64,000 nucleotides of DNA from Kribbella sp. NBC_01245. Its GTDB lineage: Bacteria > Actinomycetota > Actinomycetes > Propionibacteriales > Kribbellaceae. Below are positions 50,686 to 61,311 of the stretch, piece after piece. Each line of letters starts with the position of its first letter. Position 1 is the first letter of the stretch. The stretch is from the NCBI RefSeq assembly GCF_036226525.1, contig NZ_CP108487.1, positions 6,510,001 to 6,574,000 of the forward strand, read 5' to 3'. The translations under genes were made by a program, and so were the position numbers. The notes beneath the pieces were generated by a model, which was given only the letters and a program-made list of their open reading frames with translations, searched no databases and had not been told where the DNA came from.

Positions 50686-53240
50686 ATGCCCACGGGGATG
50701 GGGGGAGCGGCCGGTGCGGGTCTCTTCGGCCGTGACGCCGAGCTGGCCCGGCTGGCGGACCTACTGTCTCAGGCAGGCTCCGGCGGCGTAGCGGCTGCGG
50801 TCATTCGGGGCGAGGTCGGTAGCGGGAAGACAGCCCTACTTCGGGTAGTGGCGGACCGTGCGCGGGCGGATGGCTGGACCTGCCTGGCCGTGTCGGGCAT
50901 CGAGTCCGAAGCCGTGTTATCCGGCGCCGGCTTGCTCGCAGCCTTGACGCCGTTGCGGCGGGACCTGGACTCGGTGCCCGCCTTCCAGGCCGACGTACTC
51001 GCCGCGGCGCTCGGGTGGGGTCCGGCGCCCGGCAGCGGGGACAGGTTCCTGGTCGGCGCGTCGACACTGAGCCTGCTGGCGGCGGCCGCGGCGCGTGCCC
51101 CGCTTCTTCTCGCCGTCGACGACGTGCAGTGGGTGGACGCGCAGTCGATGGAGGCACTCGCCTTCGCCGCTCGTCGGCTCGGGCACGACAGATTCGTGCT
51201 GCTGGTGACCCATCGAGACGGGACGCCGCTTCCGGTGCCGCTGGCCGGCTTCGACGTGGTTGCCGTCGCTGGGTTGACGCGAGAAGCCGCACGCGACCTG
51301 CTCGGCTCAGGCTTCTCAGCCAGCGTTGTGGAGCGGCTGGTGTCCGAGACCCCGGGACGGCGCAGATCCTGGTCGTCCAAGGCGGCCAGTGCACCTTCCG
51401 GCACCCGCTCCTGCGGTCGGCCGCGTGGTCCCGGGCGACCATGGCCGAGCGGCAGTCCGCGCACAACTCACTCGCGGCCGTCACGATCGACCAGGCGGCC
51501 CGGGCATGGCATCGCGCCGAGGCGACTCCTGGCCACGACAACGCCCTGGCCGAGGAACTCGCACGCGTCGCCGACGTGGACCGGTCGCGGCGCGGGTTCG
51601 CGGCCGCGTCCGGCGCCATCGAACGGGCGGCCCGGCTCACCACGGACCCAGGCAGACGGGCCGACTGGTTGGCAGTGGCGGCCGAGGACGCGCACCTCGC
51701 CGGCGATGCCGATCGGGTACGGCGCCTGGCGGCTGAGGTGATGCGTTCCGATGCCGCTGCCGAGCCGAGGGCGCGGGTTCTGCTCACCCTGGGAATGCTC
51801 GAGCAGTGGTACGGCACCTTCGCCCGCGCCCGGGATCTGCTCGAGCAGGCGGCCGAGCTCGCCACCGGTCGGCACCTGGTCCGGACGCTCGCGGAAGTCG
51901 TCCACATCTGCTATTTGCTCGACGACGTACCAGGCATGGTGGCGGCCGCCGACCGGGCCGCAGTTGCCGCCGACGGCGACGAACCCGAGCAGGCGATGCT
52001 CGCGGCGTACCTGGCAGGAGCCGCGCGGGTCGTCGAGGGCCGCTCGGATCTCGGAGGGCCGTTGCTCGGCAGGGCCCTTGAATTGCTGGAGTCCGACCCG
52101 GTTCTGCGCGATGACCCGCGCCACCTGACCGTCTTGCTTCTGTGCGCTCGATGGCTGATGGACCCGCAGGCTGTCGCCGTCTTCGCCGAGCGGCGGATTG
52201 CTCGTGCTCGTGAGGCCGGCGCGCTGGGGGTGCTGGCGATGGGGCTGTCCTTGTACTCCGGCGGGCTGGCCTGGCTGGGCGATCACGTCAGGGCCCACGC
52301 GTTCGCCGGTGAAGCCGTCGAGCTCCTGGAGATCCTGGGCTACGCGACGGACCCAGGGGTTGCGTACGAGATCGCCGCCATCGAGAGCGCCGCCCGCGGT
52401 ATGCACGACGAGGCACAGCGGCTGCTCGACGAGGCCCGGCGGATGGTCGCGATCAACGCCTTCGATTCGATGCCGCCGCACCTGGCCCGGACCGTCGCGT
52501 TCTGCGCGACCTGCCGTGGCGACCTGGTCGAGGTGGTCGACGTACTGGAAGACCAAGTCGTCCGGTTCGACGGTGTCGGCCTGTACCTCGAACCGCTGGG
52601 CGTGGCACCGCTCCTGGTCGAGGCCTACCTGGGTCTCGGACGCGACTCGGACGCCCGGGCGCTCGCAGCCCGCTTCGCAGCCGCCCAGGCCGCGGAGCCG
52701 ATACCGGCCGTGGCCGCGATGGTTGCCCGCTGCGAGGCCCTGGTGGCGGACGACGCCGCGCCGGCCTTTGAACGAGCCCTCGCGCTACTGGACGGCCAGC
52801 CCGACCAGTTCGAGCTGGCACGGACCCGGCTGCTATACGGCATGCGGTTGCGCCGCGACGGGCGTCGAGTCGACGCGCGCGTCCAGCTGGAGGCCGCGCG
52901 GCGAGCGTTCGTCGAGATGGAGCTGACGCTGTGGGCGGAGCGAGCCGCGCACGAGATCGCCGGCACTGGCGAGCGCGTGCACTCTCGGGACGCGACGAGC
53001 GAGCCGCTGACGTCCCAGGAGACTCGGGTCGCACTGCTGGTGGCGCAAGGCCTGAAGAACCGTGAGGTGGCGGCGGCGCTCTTCCTCAGTCCCAAGACCG
53101 TCGAGCACCATGTGGGCGCCGTACTCCGAAAGCGCGGGCTGCGGTCGCGCACCGAGCTGGCGCGGGCCCTAGCGGTCGAGTCGCCTGACTCAGCTGTGGG
53201 TGGCCGCGACCGGGATCGCGTCGTCCGTCAGACCGAGTAG
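50686..53240 (+). pseudogene. Broken LuxR-type ATPase regulator
   Basis: The first frame (50686-51360) encodes an AAA/STAND domain with RGEVGSGKTALLR and LLAVDDVQWVDAQSM, up to VVERLVSETPG. The following sequence, FRHPLLRSAAW onward to a C-terminal LuxR helix-turn-helix (LTSQETRVALLVAQGLKNRE, then LFLSPKTVEHH), is in a different frame that runs open from 51015 to 53240. The roughly 90 residues that normally join the two parts are absent. So a frame change and a deletion meet near 51350. An intact LAL regulator would have about 900 residues. Confidence 0.75.
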
Positions 53241-53636
53241 GGCGGCGAACTCCGGCTTCATCACGTACAGCTCGATCGCCACATTGTCCGGTGCGCGCAG
53301 GTTGAGGTGATGACCCGCGTCCGTCTCGACGATCGGTGAGTGCGGTACGTCGAGAGCAGCCAGCCGTTGCTGCCAGCTGAGCAGCGTCTCGACGCTCGAT
53401 ACCGCGAACGCCAGATGGTCCAGACCGACGTTGTGCTCGTCGAAAGTTCCGGACACCGTCTGATCGTGGTTGCTCATGATCACCGCCAGCCCGGCGGCCC
53501 GGTCGAAGAGGAAGCAGTACGTCGGCTCCTCGTTGAAAACCTCGAAGCCCAGCACCTCAACCCAGAAGCGTTTGGCCGCCTCGCGATCCCGGACGCTCAA
53601 GGAGATGTGTGACAGGCCGACAACGCCCGGTGTCAT
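53190..53636 (-). CDS. VOC-family glyoxalase/dioxygenase-like protein
   Basis: The ATG at 53636 gives 148 residues. The two-module VOC fold is seen in GLSHISLSVRDREAAKRFWV, then VGLDHLAFAVSSVETLLSW and ETDAGHHLNLRAPDNVAIELYV; two His and a Glu are available as metal ligands. It resembles fosfomycin-type and catechol-dioxygenase-like proteins, but the substrate is unknown. Its last 51 bp overlap the convergent LuxR gene. It overlaps the small upstream frame by 4 nt. Confidence 0.85.
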   Translation of the reverse strand: MTPGVVGLSHISLSVRDREAAKRFWVEVLGFEVFNEEPTYCFLFDRAAGLAVIMSNHDQTVSGTFDEHNVGLDHLAFAVSSVETLLSWQQRLAALDVPHSPIVETDAGHHLNLRAPDNVAIELYVMKPEFAALLGLTDDAIPVAATHS

Positions 53637-53818
53637 CGCACTGTCCCTCGGCGCCCGAAGGTTGACTGATTCCTGGCGAGTGTGCGCCAGATGTAGAAGC
53701 TGGTCGCCGGAGGACCCAACCACATGGTGCCGGAGCTCAGACCACGGTAGAGAGCGCACAGCAAACGCGTCCAGCGCCCCTCGTCGGCGGTCGACCTGAT
53801 GGAATTCGAGTTCGTCAT
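53633..53818 (-). CDS. Possible small protein upstream of the VOC gene
   Basis: The 61-residue frame ends in an ATGA overlap with the VOC start, which argues for a coupled gene. The protein is basic and has no motif or clear membrane helix. No good ribosome site precedes its ATG. It may be a leader of the VOC message or not translated at all. Confidence 0.35.
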   Translation of the reverse strand: MTNSNSIRSTADEGRWTRLLCALYRGLSSGTMWLGPPATSFYIWRTLARNQSTFGRRGTVR

Positions 53819-53872
53819 GCCACGACGATGCGCTCAGCTGCCCGGTCATCGCGTCGGGAGAATCCCCTAACC

Positions 53873-53910
53873 CTTCTTTGCAGTCCTTGGGACCGATGAA
53901 TGCAAAGAAG
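53873..53910. repeat. Deleted copy of the long-hairpin family (R5)
   Basis: CTTCTTTGCA (53873-53882) pairs with TGCAAAGAAG (53901-53910). Its right side GACCGATGAATGC equals the right arm of R2, and its ends equal those of R4, so it looks like a family member that lost its middle. Confidence 0.75.
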
Positions 53911-53973
53911 TCGCGTCTGCGGCGTTGGCGGCATAGGTTCGGGGGTAGACCCGGGGCTAGTGGAGGAGTGTGG

Positions 53974-55407
53974 ATGAGCGAGATCAAGGCTAAGCGGACG
54001 GTTGCGCAGCGGGATGCGAATCGGCCCATCAACGCGGCCGGTTTCCGGTCCTCGATCAGCCAAGGGTGGGGAGCGGTCGATCGGTCCGTCAGCCTCCCAA
54101 AGGGCCTCGCCGAATCCGCGGCCGCGCACCGCGCCCAGCTGCGAGCAGCCCTGCCCAACCGCCGTATCGCGGTCGCCGCCGGCCGTGCACCTGTCAGGTC
54201 GAACGACACCGACTACCTGTTCCGCCCCGACAGCGACTTCGTCTGGCTTACCGGTTGCCAGGCCGAAGGCGCCGTCCTCGTCCTCGGCGCGAACGGTGAA
54301 GAGACGCTTTACCTGCGCGAGACCGCCGGCCCGGACGAGGTCGACTTCTTCGCGAACGCCCGTGACGGCGAGCTCTGGATCGGCCCGGTCCCAGGCCTGA
54401 AGGACTGGTCCGACGCTCTCGGTCTGCCCTGCCGCCCAGTGGAGGAATTGCCCGCCGGCGTCCGCGGCACGGCACCCGCCTTCATGTCGACGTACGGCGT
54501 GGAGCCGCTGCTCGACGCGATCGTCTCCACCGGGCCGGCGGAGTTGTACGAGCTGCGCCGGGTCCTCTCGGAGCTGCGCCGGATCAAGGACGACTGGGAG
54601 CTCGAGCAGATCCGCGACGCGGTGAACGCCAGCGTCCAGGCTTTCGCGGATGTCGCGTCCGAACTGCCCGAGGCGATCCGCGGTGGTGGTGAGCGTTGGC
54701 TGGAGGGCACCTTCGATCGGCGTGCGCGGACGCTCGGCAACGGGCCGGGCTACTCGTCAATCGTTGCCGCGGGCAACCACGCGCCGGTGCTGCACTGGGT
54801 CCGGAATGACGGGGCCGTGCGCGAGGGTGACGTACTGCTGCTCGACGCGGGTGTCGAGGTGCGCACGCTTTATACGGCGGACGTCACCCGTACCTTCCCG
54901 GTCACCGGCGAGTTCACCGCGGCCCAGCGCCAGGTCCACGACCTCGTACACAAGGCACAGCTCGCCGCCCTCGACGCGGTCCGCCCGGGAGCGCCGTACC
55001 AGGCCTTCCACAACGCGGGTATGGAGGTGCTGGCCGAAGGTCTGAAGGACTGGGGTCTGCTCGACGTATCGGTCGAGGAGGCGCTCGGTCCGGACGGCCA
55101 GCAGCACCGCCGGTTCATCGTCTGCGGTACCGGTCACTTCATCGGGCTCGACGTGCACGACTGTGCGTCGTCCAGCGCCGAGGCGTACAACGCCGGCACC
55201 ATCGAGCCGCGGATGACGCTCGCGGTCGAGCCGGGGCTGTACTTCCACCCGAACGACGAGACCGTACCGCCCGAGCTGCGCGGCATCGGCGTACGGATCG
55301 AGGACAACGTCGCCGTCACCGAAACCGGCATCGACATCCTCACCGAGGCCCTCCCCATCACCACCGACGGCCTCGAAGCCTGGGTCCGCTCCCACCTCCC
55401 CTCCTAA
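53974..55407 (+). CDS. pepP: Xaa-Pro aminopeptidase (aminopeptidase P)
   Basis: The ATG at 53974 has a TGGAGGAG site and gives 477 residues. The N-terminal domain (about 40-200) is the creatinase-like part, and the C-terminal pita-bread fold has the five metal ligands: Asp in LLDAGVE, Asp in ADVTRTFP, His in GTGHFIGLDVHD, Glu in LAVEPGLYF and Glu in GVRIEDNV. It removes residues before proline and is cytoplasmic. With the nearby hydroxyproline genes, it points to breakdown of proline-rich peptides. Confidence 0.93.
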   Translation: MSEIKAKRTVAQRDANRPINAAGFRSSISQGWGAVDRSVSLPKGLAESAAAHRAQLRAALPNRRIAVAAGRAPVRSNDTDYLFRPDSDFVWLTGCQAEGAVLVLGANGEETLYLRETAGPDEVDFFANARDGELWIGPVPGLKDWSDALGLPCRPVEELPAGVRGTAPAFMSTYGVEPLLDAIVSTGPAELYELRRVLSELRRIKDDWELEQIRDAVNASVQAFADVASELPEAIRGGGERWLEGTFDRRARTLGNGPGYSSIVAAGNHAPVLHWVRNDGAVREGDVLLLDAGVEVRTLYTADVTRTFPVTGEFTAAQRQVHDLVHKAQLAALDAVRPGAPYQAFHNAGMEVLAEGLKDWGLLDVSVEEALGPDGQQHRRFIVCGTGHFIGLDVHDCASSSAEAYNAGTIEPRMTLAVEPGLYFHPNDETVPPELRGIGVRIEDNVAVTETGIDILTEALPITTDGLEAWVRSHLPS

Positions 55408-55420
55408 CGCCCGCCTCGCC

Positions 55421-55450
55421 CTCGCCCTTGCCACCACCGGCAAGGGCGAG
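55421..55450 (+). terminator. Terminator of the aminopeptidase gene
   Basis: CTCGCCCTTGCC (55421-55432) and its exact complement (55439-55450) form a 12-bp stem with a 6-nt loop, 14 bp after the stop codon. No T-run follows. A small frame starts in its last base pair region. Confidence 0.8.
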
Positions 55451-55741
55451 GTGCTGACGTGTACCGCGCTGATGCGAGTAGCGAAGCGCGCGGGTGACGA
55501 CGCGACGGCGACGATGGCCGGCCAGGTCCGATCGGCGAACCTGCTGACGGCCCTGGTGGGGGTCGTTGTCGCCATCCTGGCGGGCAGTGAGCCGTCCGAG
55601 GTGACGGGTGGAGTGGGCCTGTTGGTTCTGCTACTCATCGTCGCTGGCTTGGCCGCAGCCCTGTGGTTCATCGTTCTTTTGGTCAGTCACGCGGACCGCC
55701 CATATCTCCAAAATCCGTCGCCGACTGGAGCTGTTGGATGA
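55451..55741 (+). CDS. Small two-helix membrane protein
   Basis: The frame gives 96 residues from a GTG at 55451, right after the terminator; an ATG at 55472 is an alternative and neither has a good ribosome site. Hydrophobic helices lie at about residues 29-46 and 54-77, with a polar tail. No family is recognised. Confidence 0.5.
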   Translation: MLTCTALMRVAKRAGDDATATMAGQVRSANLLTALVGVVVAILAGSEPSEVTGGVGLLVLLLIVAGLAAALWFIVLLVSHADRPYLQNPSPTGAVG

Positions 55742-55748
55742 CGCAAAG

Positions 55749-55761
55749 TAGTTGCGAACTA
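55749..55761. promoter_or_regulatory. Perfect palindrome upstream of a small gene
   Basis: TAGTTGCGAACTA is a perfect inverted repeat (TAGTT-GCG-AACTA) in a locally AT-rich gap. It lies 160 bp before the gene at 55921 and could be an operator. The rest of the gap (55762-55920) shows no gene. Confidence 0.35.
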
Positions 55762-55920
55762 TTCGTCAAAAAAGGTCGTCACAACTAGTAACGCGAACGT
55801 GCTTCGGCACGATGTAGCGAGCGGGGGAGGGTCAAACTCGGCCCGGCGCGTGGCAGTGGGGGGCCGCGGTCCACGCGCCGGCCGGGCTGGCCCCGGTTTT
55901 TCAACATGGGGGAAATTCAG

Positions 55921-56151
55921 ATGAACCTGCGTGCGCGGGTCGTCCACTGTGCCTACCTGGGTGATCACCACTGGTATGCCGACATTGACGACGCCGACGA
56001 TCTACAGCCAGATGACCCGTACTGGTACTCCGAAGGCTGTGCCAGTCAGGCCGAGGCGTTGGCGAAGGCCTGCGCCGAGCTCGCCATCCTGACCGAGCGC
56101 TTGGACGACGGTGCCCGAGTCGAGCGAATCCTCGAAGCCCACCTCGTCTGA
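55921..56151 (+). CDS. Small conserved hypothetical protein
   Basis: The ATG at 55921 has GGGGGA 7 nt upstream and gives 76 residues; another ATG lies 15 nt earlier. The protein is acidic and aromatic (LGDHHWYADIDDADDLQPDD, then DPYWYSEGC) with a C-terminal helix. No family is recognised. A strong hairpin follows 8 bp after its stop. Confidence 0.65.
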   Translation: MNLRARVVHCAYLGDHHWYADIDDADDLQPDDPYWYSEGCASQAEALAKACAELAILTERLDDGARVERILEAHLV

Positions 56152-56158
56152 CAACACA

Positions 56159-56207
56159 TCGCGCCCGGAGGATTCTGAGTGGCGGCTCGGAATCCTCGCG
56201 GGCGCGA
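56159..56207. terminator. Bidirectional terminator hairpin
   Basis: TCGCGCCCGGAGGATTC (56159-56175) pairs with 56190-56207 with one bulged base, a stem of 17 pairs around a 14-nt loop. It lies between convergent genes ending at 56151 and 56227. Confidence 0.8.
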
Positions 56208-56226
56208 GTGGTTCAGGTGCTACTGA

Positions 56227-57402
56227 TCAGCCAAGGGTGAGGCTGACGCCGTAGTAGTTCGCCGCGTCGACGACCGGCTGGTAGAACGAGTACGACCCGG
56301 TCGCGTTGTGGCCCTGGTTGAAGCCGCAGTCGTGGCCGTCGTTCGGACCGCCGGAGGTCATGCCCTGCGCGGTGGTGCCGGAGATGTACGCACCACCCGA
56401 GTCGCCGCCCTCTGTGCAGACGGTCGAGCGGGCCAGACCGCTGGTGCGGGTGATGGCGCCGCTCGGGCTGCCGTAGTTGACGGTCAGGTTGTACTGCGTG
56501 ATCCGGCCGCAGGTCCAGCCAGTTGTGTTACCGGCCTTGCAAATGGTCGTGTTAACTGGCGCCTTCGACGAACCGGTGACCCGGGTCGTGGTGCCGTTGC
56601 GGTTGTCGATGTAACCGCGGCCGACATCCTCGGCGTCGATGTCCATCAGACCCATGTCGACACTCGGCTGGCCGGTACGGAAGCGGCTGCCGATGCCCTT
56701 GCCGATGTGCACGCCCTGGGCGTTCAGCACGTCGTTGTTGTTCTCCACGCAGTGTCCGGCCGTCAGCAGCACGTTGTTGCCGTTACGCATGCCGGGGAAG
56801 CCGAGCGAGCACCACGAACCTGGGACCAGGTCCATGATCTGGCCGCCGATCACGTCCGCGTGCGACTGCAAGGTGACGGAGTTGGTGCTGACGTCCACGC
56901 CGGGGATCGCCTTGAGCTGCTTGACCAGCTTGGCGGTTGCGGGCGTCTGCTTGCCGGGCATCAGTACGACCTGCAGGCGGTCGGTCGGCAGGTCGGCGCC
57001 GATCGATTGGACCTGGCTGGAGTTGGCGGTGAGCTTCTCGACTCGCGCCTGCAGCTTGGTGAGTGCCTTCTCGCCGCGGGCGACGGTGCGAGGGGTCAGG
57101 CCGTTCGCCCGGGCGACCTTGGCGGCGGTCTCCGAGTGCACGTTCACGACCAGCTGGCGGGCCTCGTTGAAGAAGGCGCCGTCGGTCACGGCCTGGGCTT
57201 TGGTCAGTGCGCCGGCGAGTTTGTGCTCGGCGTCAAGGCGGGCCTTCGCCTGGCTGGGGGAGATGCCCCAGTCGCTGGCGAGGATCTGGTAGACACCGTC
57301 GGCCTTGTCGGTCAACGGAGCGGCAGTTGCTGCCTGTGCGGGGACGAGGGCGGTCAAGCCCAGTCCCAGGGACAGGGCGGCGGCTGCGATGGATCTGCGC
57401 AT
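56227..57402 (-). CDS. Secreted streptogrisin-type serine protease with prodomain
   Basis: The 391-residue preproprotein has a signal peptide (1-27), an alpha-lytic-protease-type prodomain (about 30-180) and a mature chymotrypsin-fold domain from about 183. The triad is His217 in LLTAGHC, Asp249 in VDMGLMD and Ser335 in EGGDSGGA. Four or more Cys in the mature part suggest disulfides as in streptogrisins. A strong hairpin terminator follows. It provides extracellular protein breakdown next to peptide-use genes. Confidence 0.92.
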   Translation of the reverse strand: MRRSIAAAALSLGLGLTALVPAQAATAAPLTDKADGVYQILASDWGISPSQAKARLDAEHKLAGALTKAQAVTDGAFFNEARQLVVNVHSETAAKVARANGLTPRTVARGEKALTKLQARVEKLTANSSQVQSIGADLPTDRLQVVLMPGKQTPATAKLVKQLKAIPGVDVSTNSVTLQSHADVIGGQIMDLVPGSWCSLGFPGMRNGNNVLLTAGHCVENNNDVLNAQGVHIGKGIGSRFRTGQPSVDMGLMDIDAEDVGRGYIDNRNGTTTRVTGSSKAPVNTTICKAGNTTGWTCGRITQYNLTVNYGSPSGAITRTSGLARSTVCTEGGDSGGAYISGTTAQGMTSGGPNDGHDCGFNQGHNATGSYSFYQPVVDAANYYGVSLTLG

Positions 57403-57465
57403 GGGTCACATCCGATTTCCTCTGGTGGCCTGCCTCAAAGGCCACAGTGAGGAAGATGGTTGGGG

Positions 57466-59073
57466 CTACGGACGATCACCACAAGCGGACAGAACGTAAT
57501 GGTTGCCTCGGTCGACCCGGTCAAGGGAAAGCCTTCGCCGATCCCTTGCCGAGCCGACCCAAGCGTGAGGGTCACCCTGTGCATACAGAACATGAACCGA
57601 GGGCGACCCTTCGCTAAACCGGTTCAACGCCGGGCAGTGAGTGCCGCGAGCGGGCACGGCCTGGCTGATCAAATAGCTGTCGATCAACGCTTTCGAACAA
57701 GGCGAACTGCTGTACGTCCCGTGCCCCCAACCGTCGTACGTGAGCAGTACGCCGTGACGCCCGAGCTGCCGCGTCACACTCGTCGCCCAGTTGTAGCCGG
57801 AGACGGGATCGTGCACGGCGGTTGTCACCAGCAACGGGATGTTCGTGTGTACGTCGAGACGGTGCTGCGGGTTGTCGACCTGTGCCGGCCTACCGAGACA
57901 GGTGGACGTCGCGATCAGTGCACCCGGGTACTTCATCTCAGGCGCGATACGGGCCAACCGGCGAAGGTGTGCGGCGTACTCGGAGTAACTGCGCACCGGC
58001 AGATCCCAGTCCTGGCAGAACACGAGCATCGGGTTCTGCCCTAAGCCGGTGGGGACGCCGGGCTGACCAACGGGCGGCTTGCTCACCTCAAGTGCCTTCA
58101 GGGTCAGCGCGAGTTGCGACCACTCAGGCTCCTTGAAGAACTTGGTGGCAAGGAAGCTCAGCGTGAACGGCGTCAGCGCCTGCTTCGGGTCTCGCGGCTG
58201 CGCTAGCTCGCCACGACCCGCACGGACGAGTAGGTCGGCCCAGAGCTCGCGTACGTCGCGCTCGTGCAGGGCACAGGTCGTCGTACGGTCGCACCACTTC
58301 ACGAACTCGTCGAACGAGTCCTGTGCGCTTTCTGCCTGTGTATCAAGGAATTTCCGGGTACTGAGGCTGTGGTCGACCGTAGATTCCAGTACGACTGCCC
58401 GGACCTTCTGCGGGTACTGCTCGGCGTACTGCGCGCCAAGCATCGTCCCGTAGGAACTGCCATGGAAGGTCAGCTTCTCCTCGCCCAAGGCCTCACGGAT
58501 GGCCTCGAGGTCTTTGACGGACTGCAGCGAGTCCAGGTGTTCGAAGAGCGGGCCGGTGTTCTTGCGACAGTCTGCCGCCAGCTCCCGGTTGTACTTGATA
58601 GTGGCGTCGTACTGGGCCTGACTGGTGATGATCGGCGACGGCGCCTTTGCCAGTAGTGCGGCCGAGCAGACCACCGGATTGCTGCCGGCGACTCCGCGCG
58701 GATCGAAGCTCACGATGTCGAACCGGCTGCGCAGCTCGTCGCTAAAGCGGTCGATGCCCTCGCGAATTCGGTAGACGCCGGAGTCGCCGGGTCCACCCGC
58801 GCCGAACACCATCGCGCCGACTCGCGCCGACTGGTTGGTCGCCGTACGACGGGCCAGCTTCAGGCCGTACGTCGGTCCGCTCGGGTTGTTCCAGTCCACG
58901 GGGAGCTGGAGCATCGCGCATTGCGGTGCGGGGATGTCGTTGGCGTCGACCGGACAGTCTTGCCAGACCAATGCGGGCGGATCGGTCGCCGTACCGGTCG
59001 TGGCATGGGCCGTTGGCGCTAGCGTGCCCGCGGCGATGAGGCCGGCGGTCGTGGCGAGCAGCAATGCTTTCAC
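57466..59073 (-). CDS. Secreted alpha/beta hydrolase, tripeptidyl aminopeptidase type (S33)
   Basis: The GTG at 59073 follows GAAGGA and gives 535 residues; an extension to 59382 is not supported. A signal peptide (about 1-24) precedes the hydrolase: VFGAGGPGDSG is the oxyanion loop, HGSSYGTMLG holds the nucleophile Ser, and DGWGHGTYSS the catalytic His. A C-terminal TAP-like domain is present. It matches the Streptomyces SlpD/SlpE-like peptidases that release tripeptides, and may be a prolyl-type aminopeptidase. It is in the same direction as the streptogrisin-like gene. Confidence 0.88.
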   Translation of the reverse strand: MKALLLATTAGLIAAGTLAPTAHATTGTATDPPALVWQDCPVDANDIPAPQCAMLQLPVDWNNPSGPTYGLKLARRTATNQSARVGAMVFGAGGPGDSGVYRIREGIDRFSDELRSRFDIVSFDPRGVAGSNPVVCSAALLAKAPSPIITSQAQYDATIKYNRELAADCRKNTGPLFEHLDSLQSVKDLEAIREALGEEKLTFHGSSYGTMLGAQYAEQYPQKVRAVVLESTVDHSLSTRKFLDTQAESAQDSFDEFVKWCDRTTTCALHERDVRELWADLLVRAGRGELAQPRDPKQALTPFTLSFLATKFFKEPEWSQLALTLKALEVSKPPVGQPGVPTGLGQNPMLVFCQDWDLPVRSYSEYAAHLRRLARIAPEMKYPGALIATSTCLGRPAQVDNPQHRLDVHTNIPLLVTTAVHDPVSGYNWATSVTRQLGRHGVLLTYDGWGHGTYSSSPCSKALIDSYLISQAVPARGTHCPALNRFSEGSPSVHVLYAQGDPHAWVGSARDRRRLSLDRVDRGNHYVLSACGDRP

Positions 59074-59194
59074 AGCGGAATGTCCTTCGGATGCGAGGGA
59101 AATCTTGTCCTTCGATCCTCGGCGCCGGTGGTCTTCGCCACATCCGGGCTGACCCCGGCCGGTCCCGGTTGCCACCCCGGTAGGCTGCTGGGTG

Positions 59195-59524
59195 ATGACC
59201 GAGACCGTGCAAGCCCCGCAAACGACCGGCACGTCCCGGCATGCCACCTGGTTCCGTGCGATCGCGATCGCCGAGGCGATCTCGTGGACCGGCCTGCTGA
59301 TCGGCATGCTCTTCAAGTACGTGCTGTCCGACAACGAGATCGGCGTGAAGATCTTCGGCCCGATCCACGGTGGCATCTTCATCGCCTACGTGATCACGGT
59401 GATGGTCGTCCGCGGCCCGCTGCGCTGGAGCTGGCCGATCACCCTGGCCGCGCTCGCCGCCAGCATCCCGCCGCTCTTCACCTGGTTCTTCGAGCTCTGG
59501 GCCCGCCGCACCCATCGCCTCTGA
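59195..59524 (+). CDS. DUF3817 membrane protein
   Basis: The protein has 109 residues from the ATG at 59195, or 110 from the adjacent GTG. It has three hydrophobic helices (about 20-40, 55-72 and 78-98) and the DUF3817 markers FRAIAIAEAISWTGLLIGML and VKIFGPIHGGIFIAYV. The function is unknown. Confidence 0.85.
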   Translation: MTETVQAPQTTGTSRHATWFRAIAIAEAISWTGLLIGMLFKYVLSDNEIGVKIFGPIHGGIFIAYVITVMVVRGPLRWSWPITLAALAASIPPLFTWFFELWARRTHRL

Positions 59525-59655
59525 TTACCTGACCACTCGTCACACTGGTCTCAAGTCGACTCCGGCCGTGCCCGCGGATTGACGCGCCGGTCGCCCGCGC
59601 CGTACCGTCGCGTCAGAATTCAGTTACTACAACTGCAAATCAGCCGCATGAACCC

Positions 59656-59805
59656 GCGCGGGAGAGACCCGGACCAGATCCGGGCGCCGTAGGAGCAACT
59701 CTCCCCGAGAATCTCTCAGGCACCTTCACCGCCCGGGCTAGGCACCTCTGGAGAGCGCATGCTCGACAGAGCGGGGAGGCATACCGACCGGTCAAAGGCG
59801 ACCAG
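59656..59805 (+). ncRNA. Glycine riboswitch upstream of sdaA
   Basis: The leader contains the glycine aptamer pattern: GCGGGAGAGACC, then GCGCCGTAGGAGCAACTC, and GAATCTCTCAGGCACC ending near 59724. A second, more divergent aptamer-like part follows (CACCTCTGGAGAGCGC, later ACCGACCGGTCAAAGGCGAC), as in tandem glycine switches, but it is poorly conserved. It probably turns on serine dehydratase when glycine is plentiful. Confidence 0.8.
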
Positions 59806-59816
59806 AAGGAACCTCC

Positions 59817-61187
<1,371 letters not shown>

Positions 61188-61214
61188 CCACCCCCTAACG
61201 CACCCCGCTTGGTT

Positions 61215-61297
61215 GGCGCCCGCCTACTGCCTTCAGGCGGGCGCCCACGCGTGACTTCTGCGACGCGGCCCTCCTGCGGTCGGCGCCCGCAGGAGGG
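61215..61297. terminator. Two hairpin terminators between convergent genes
   Basis: GGCGCCCGCCT (61215-61225) pairs with 61235-61245, and CCCTCCTGCGG (61269-61279) with 61287-61297. Both are 11-bp perfect stems between sdaA and the leftward lipoprotein gene. Confidence 0.75.
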
Positions 61298-61311
61298 GCG
61301 TGTGGTTGTTG

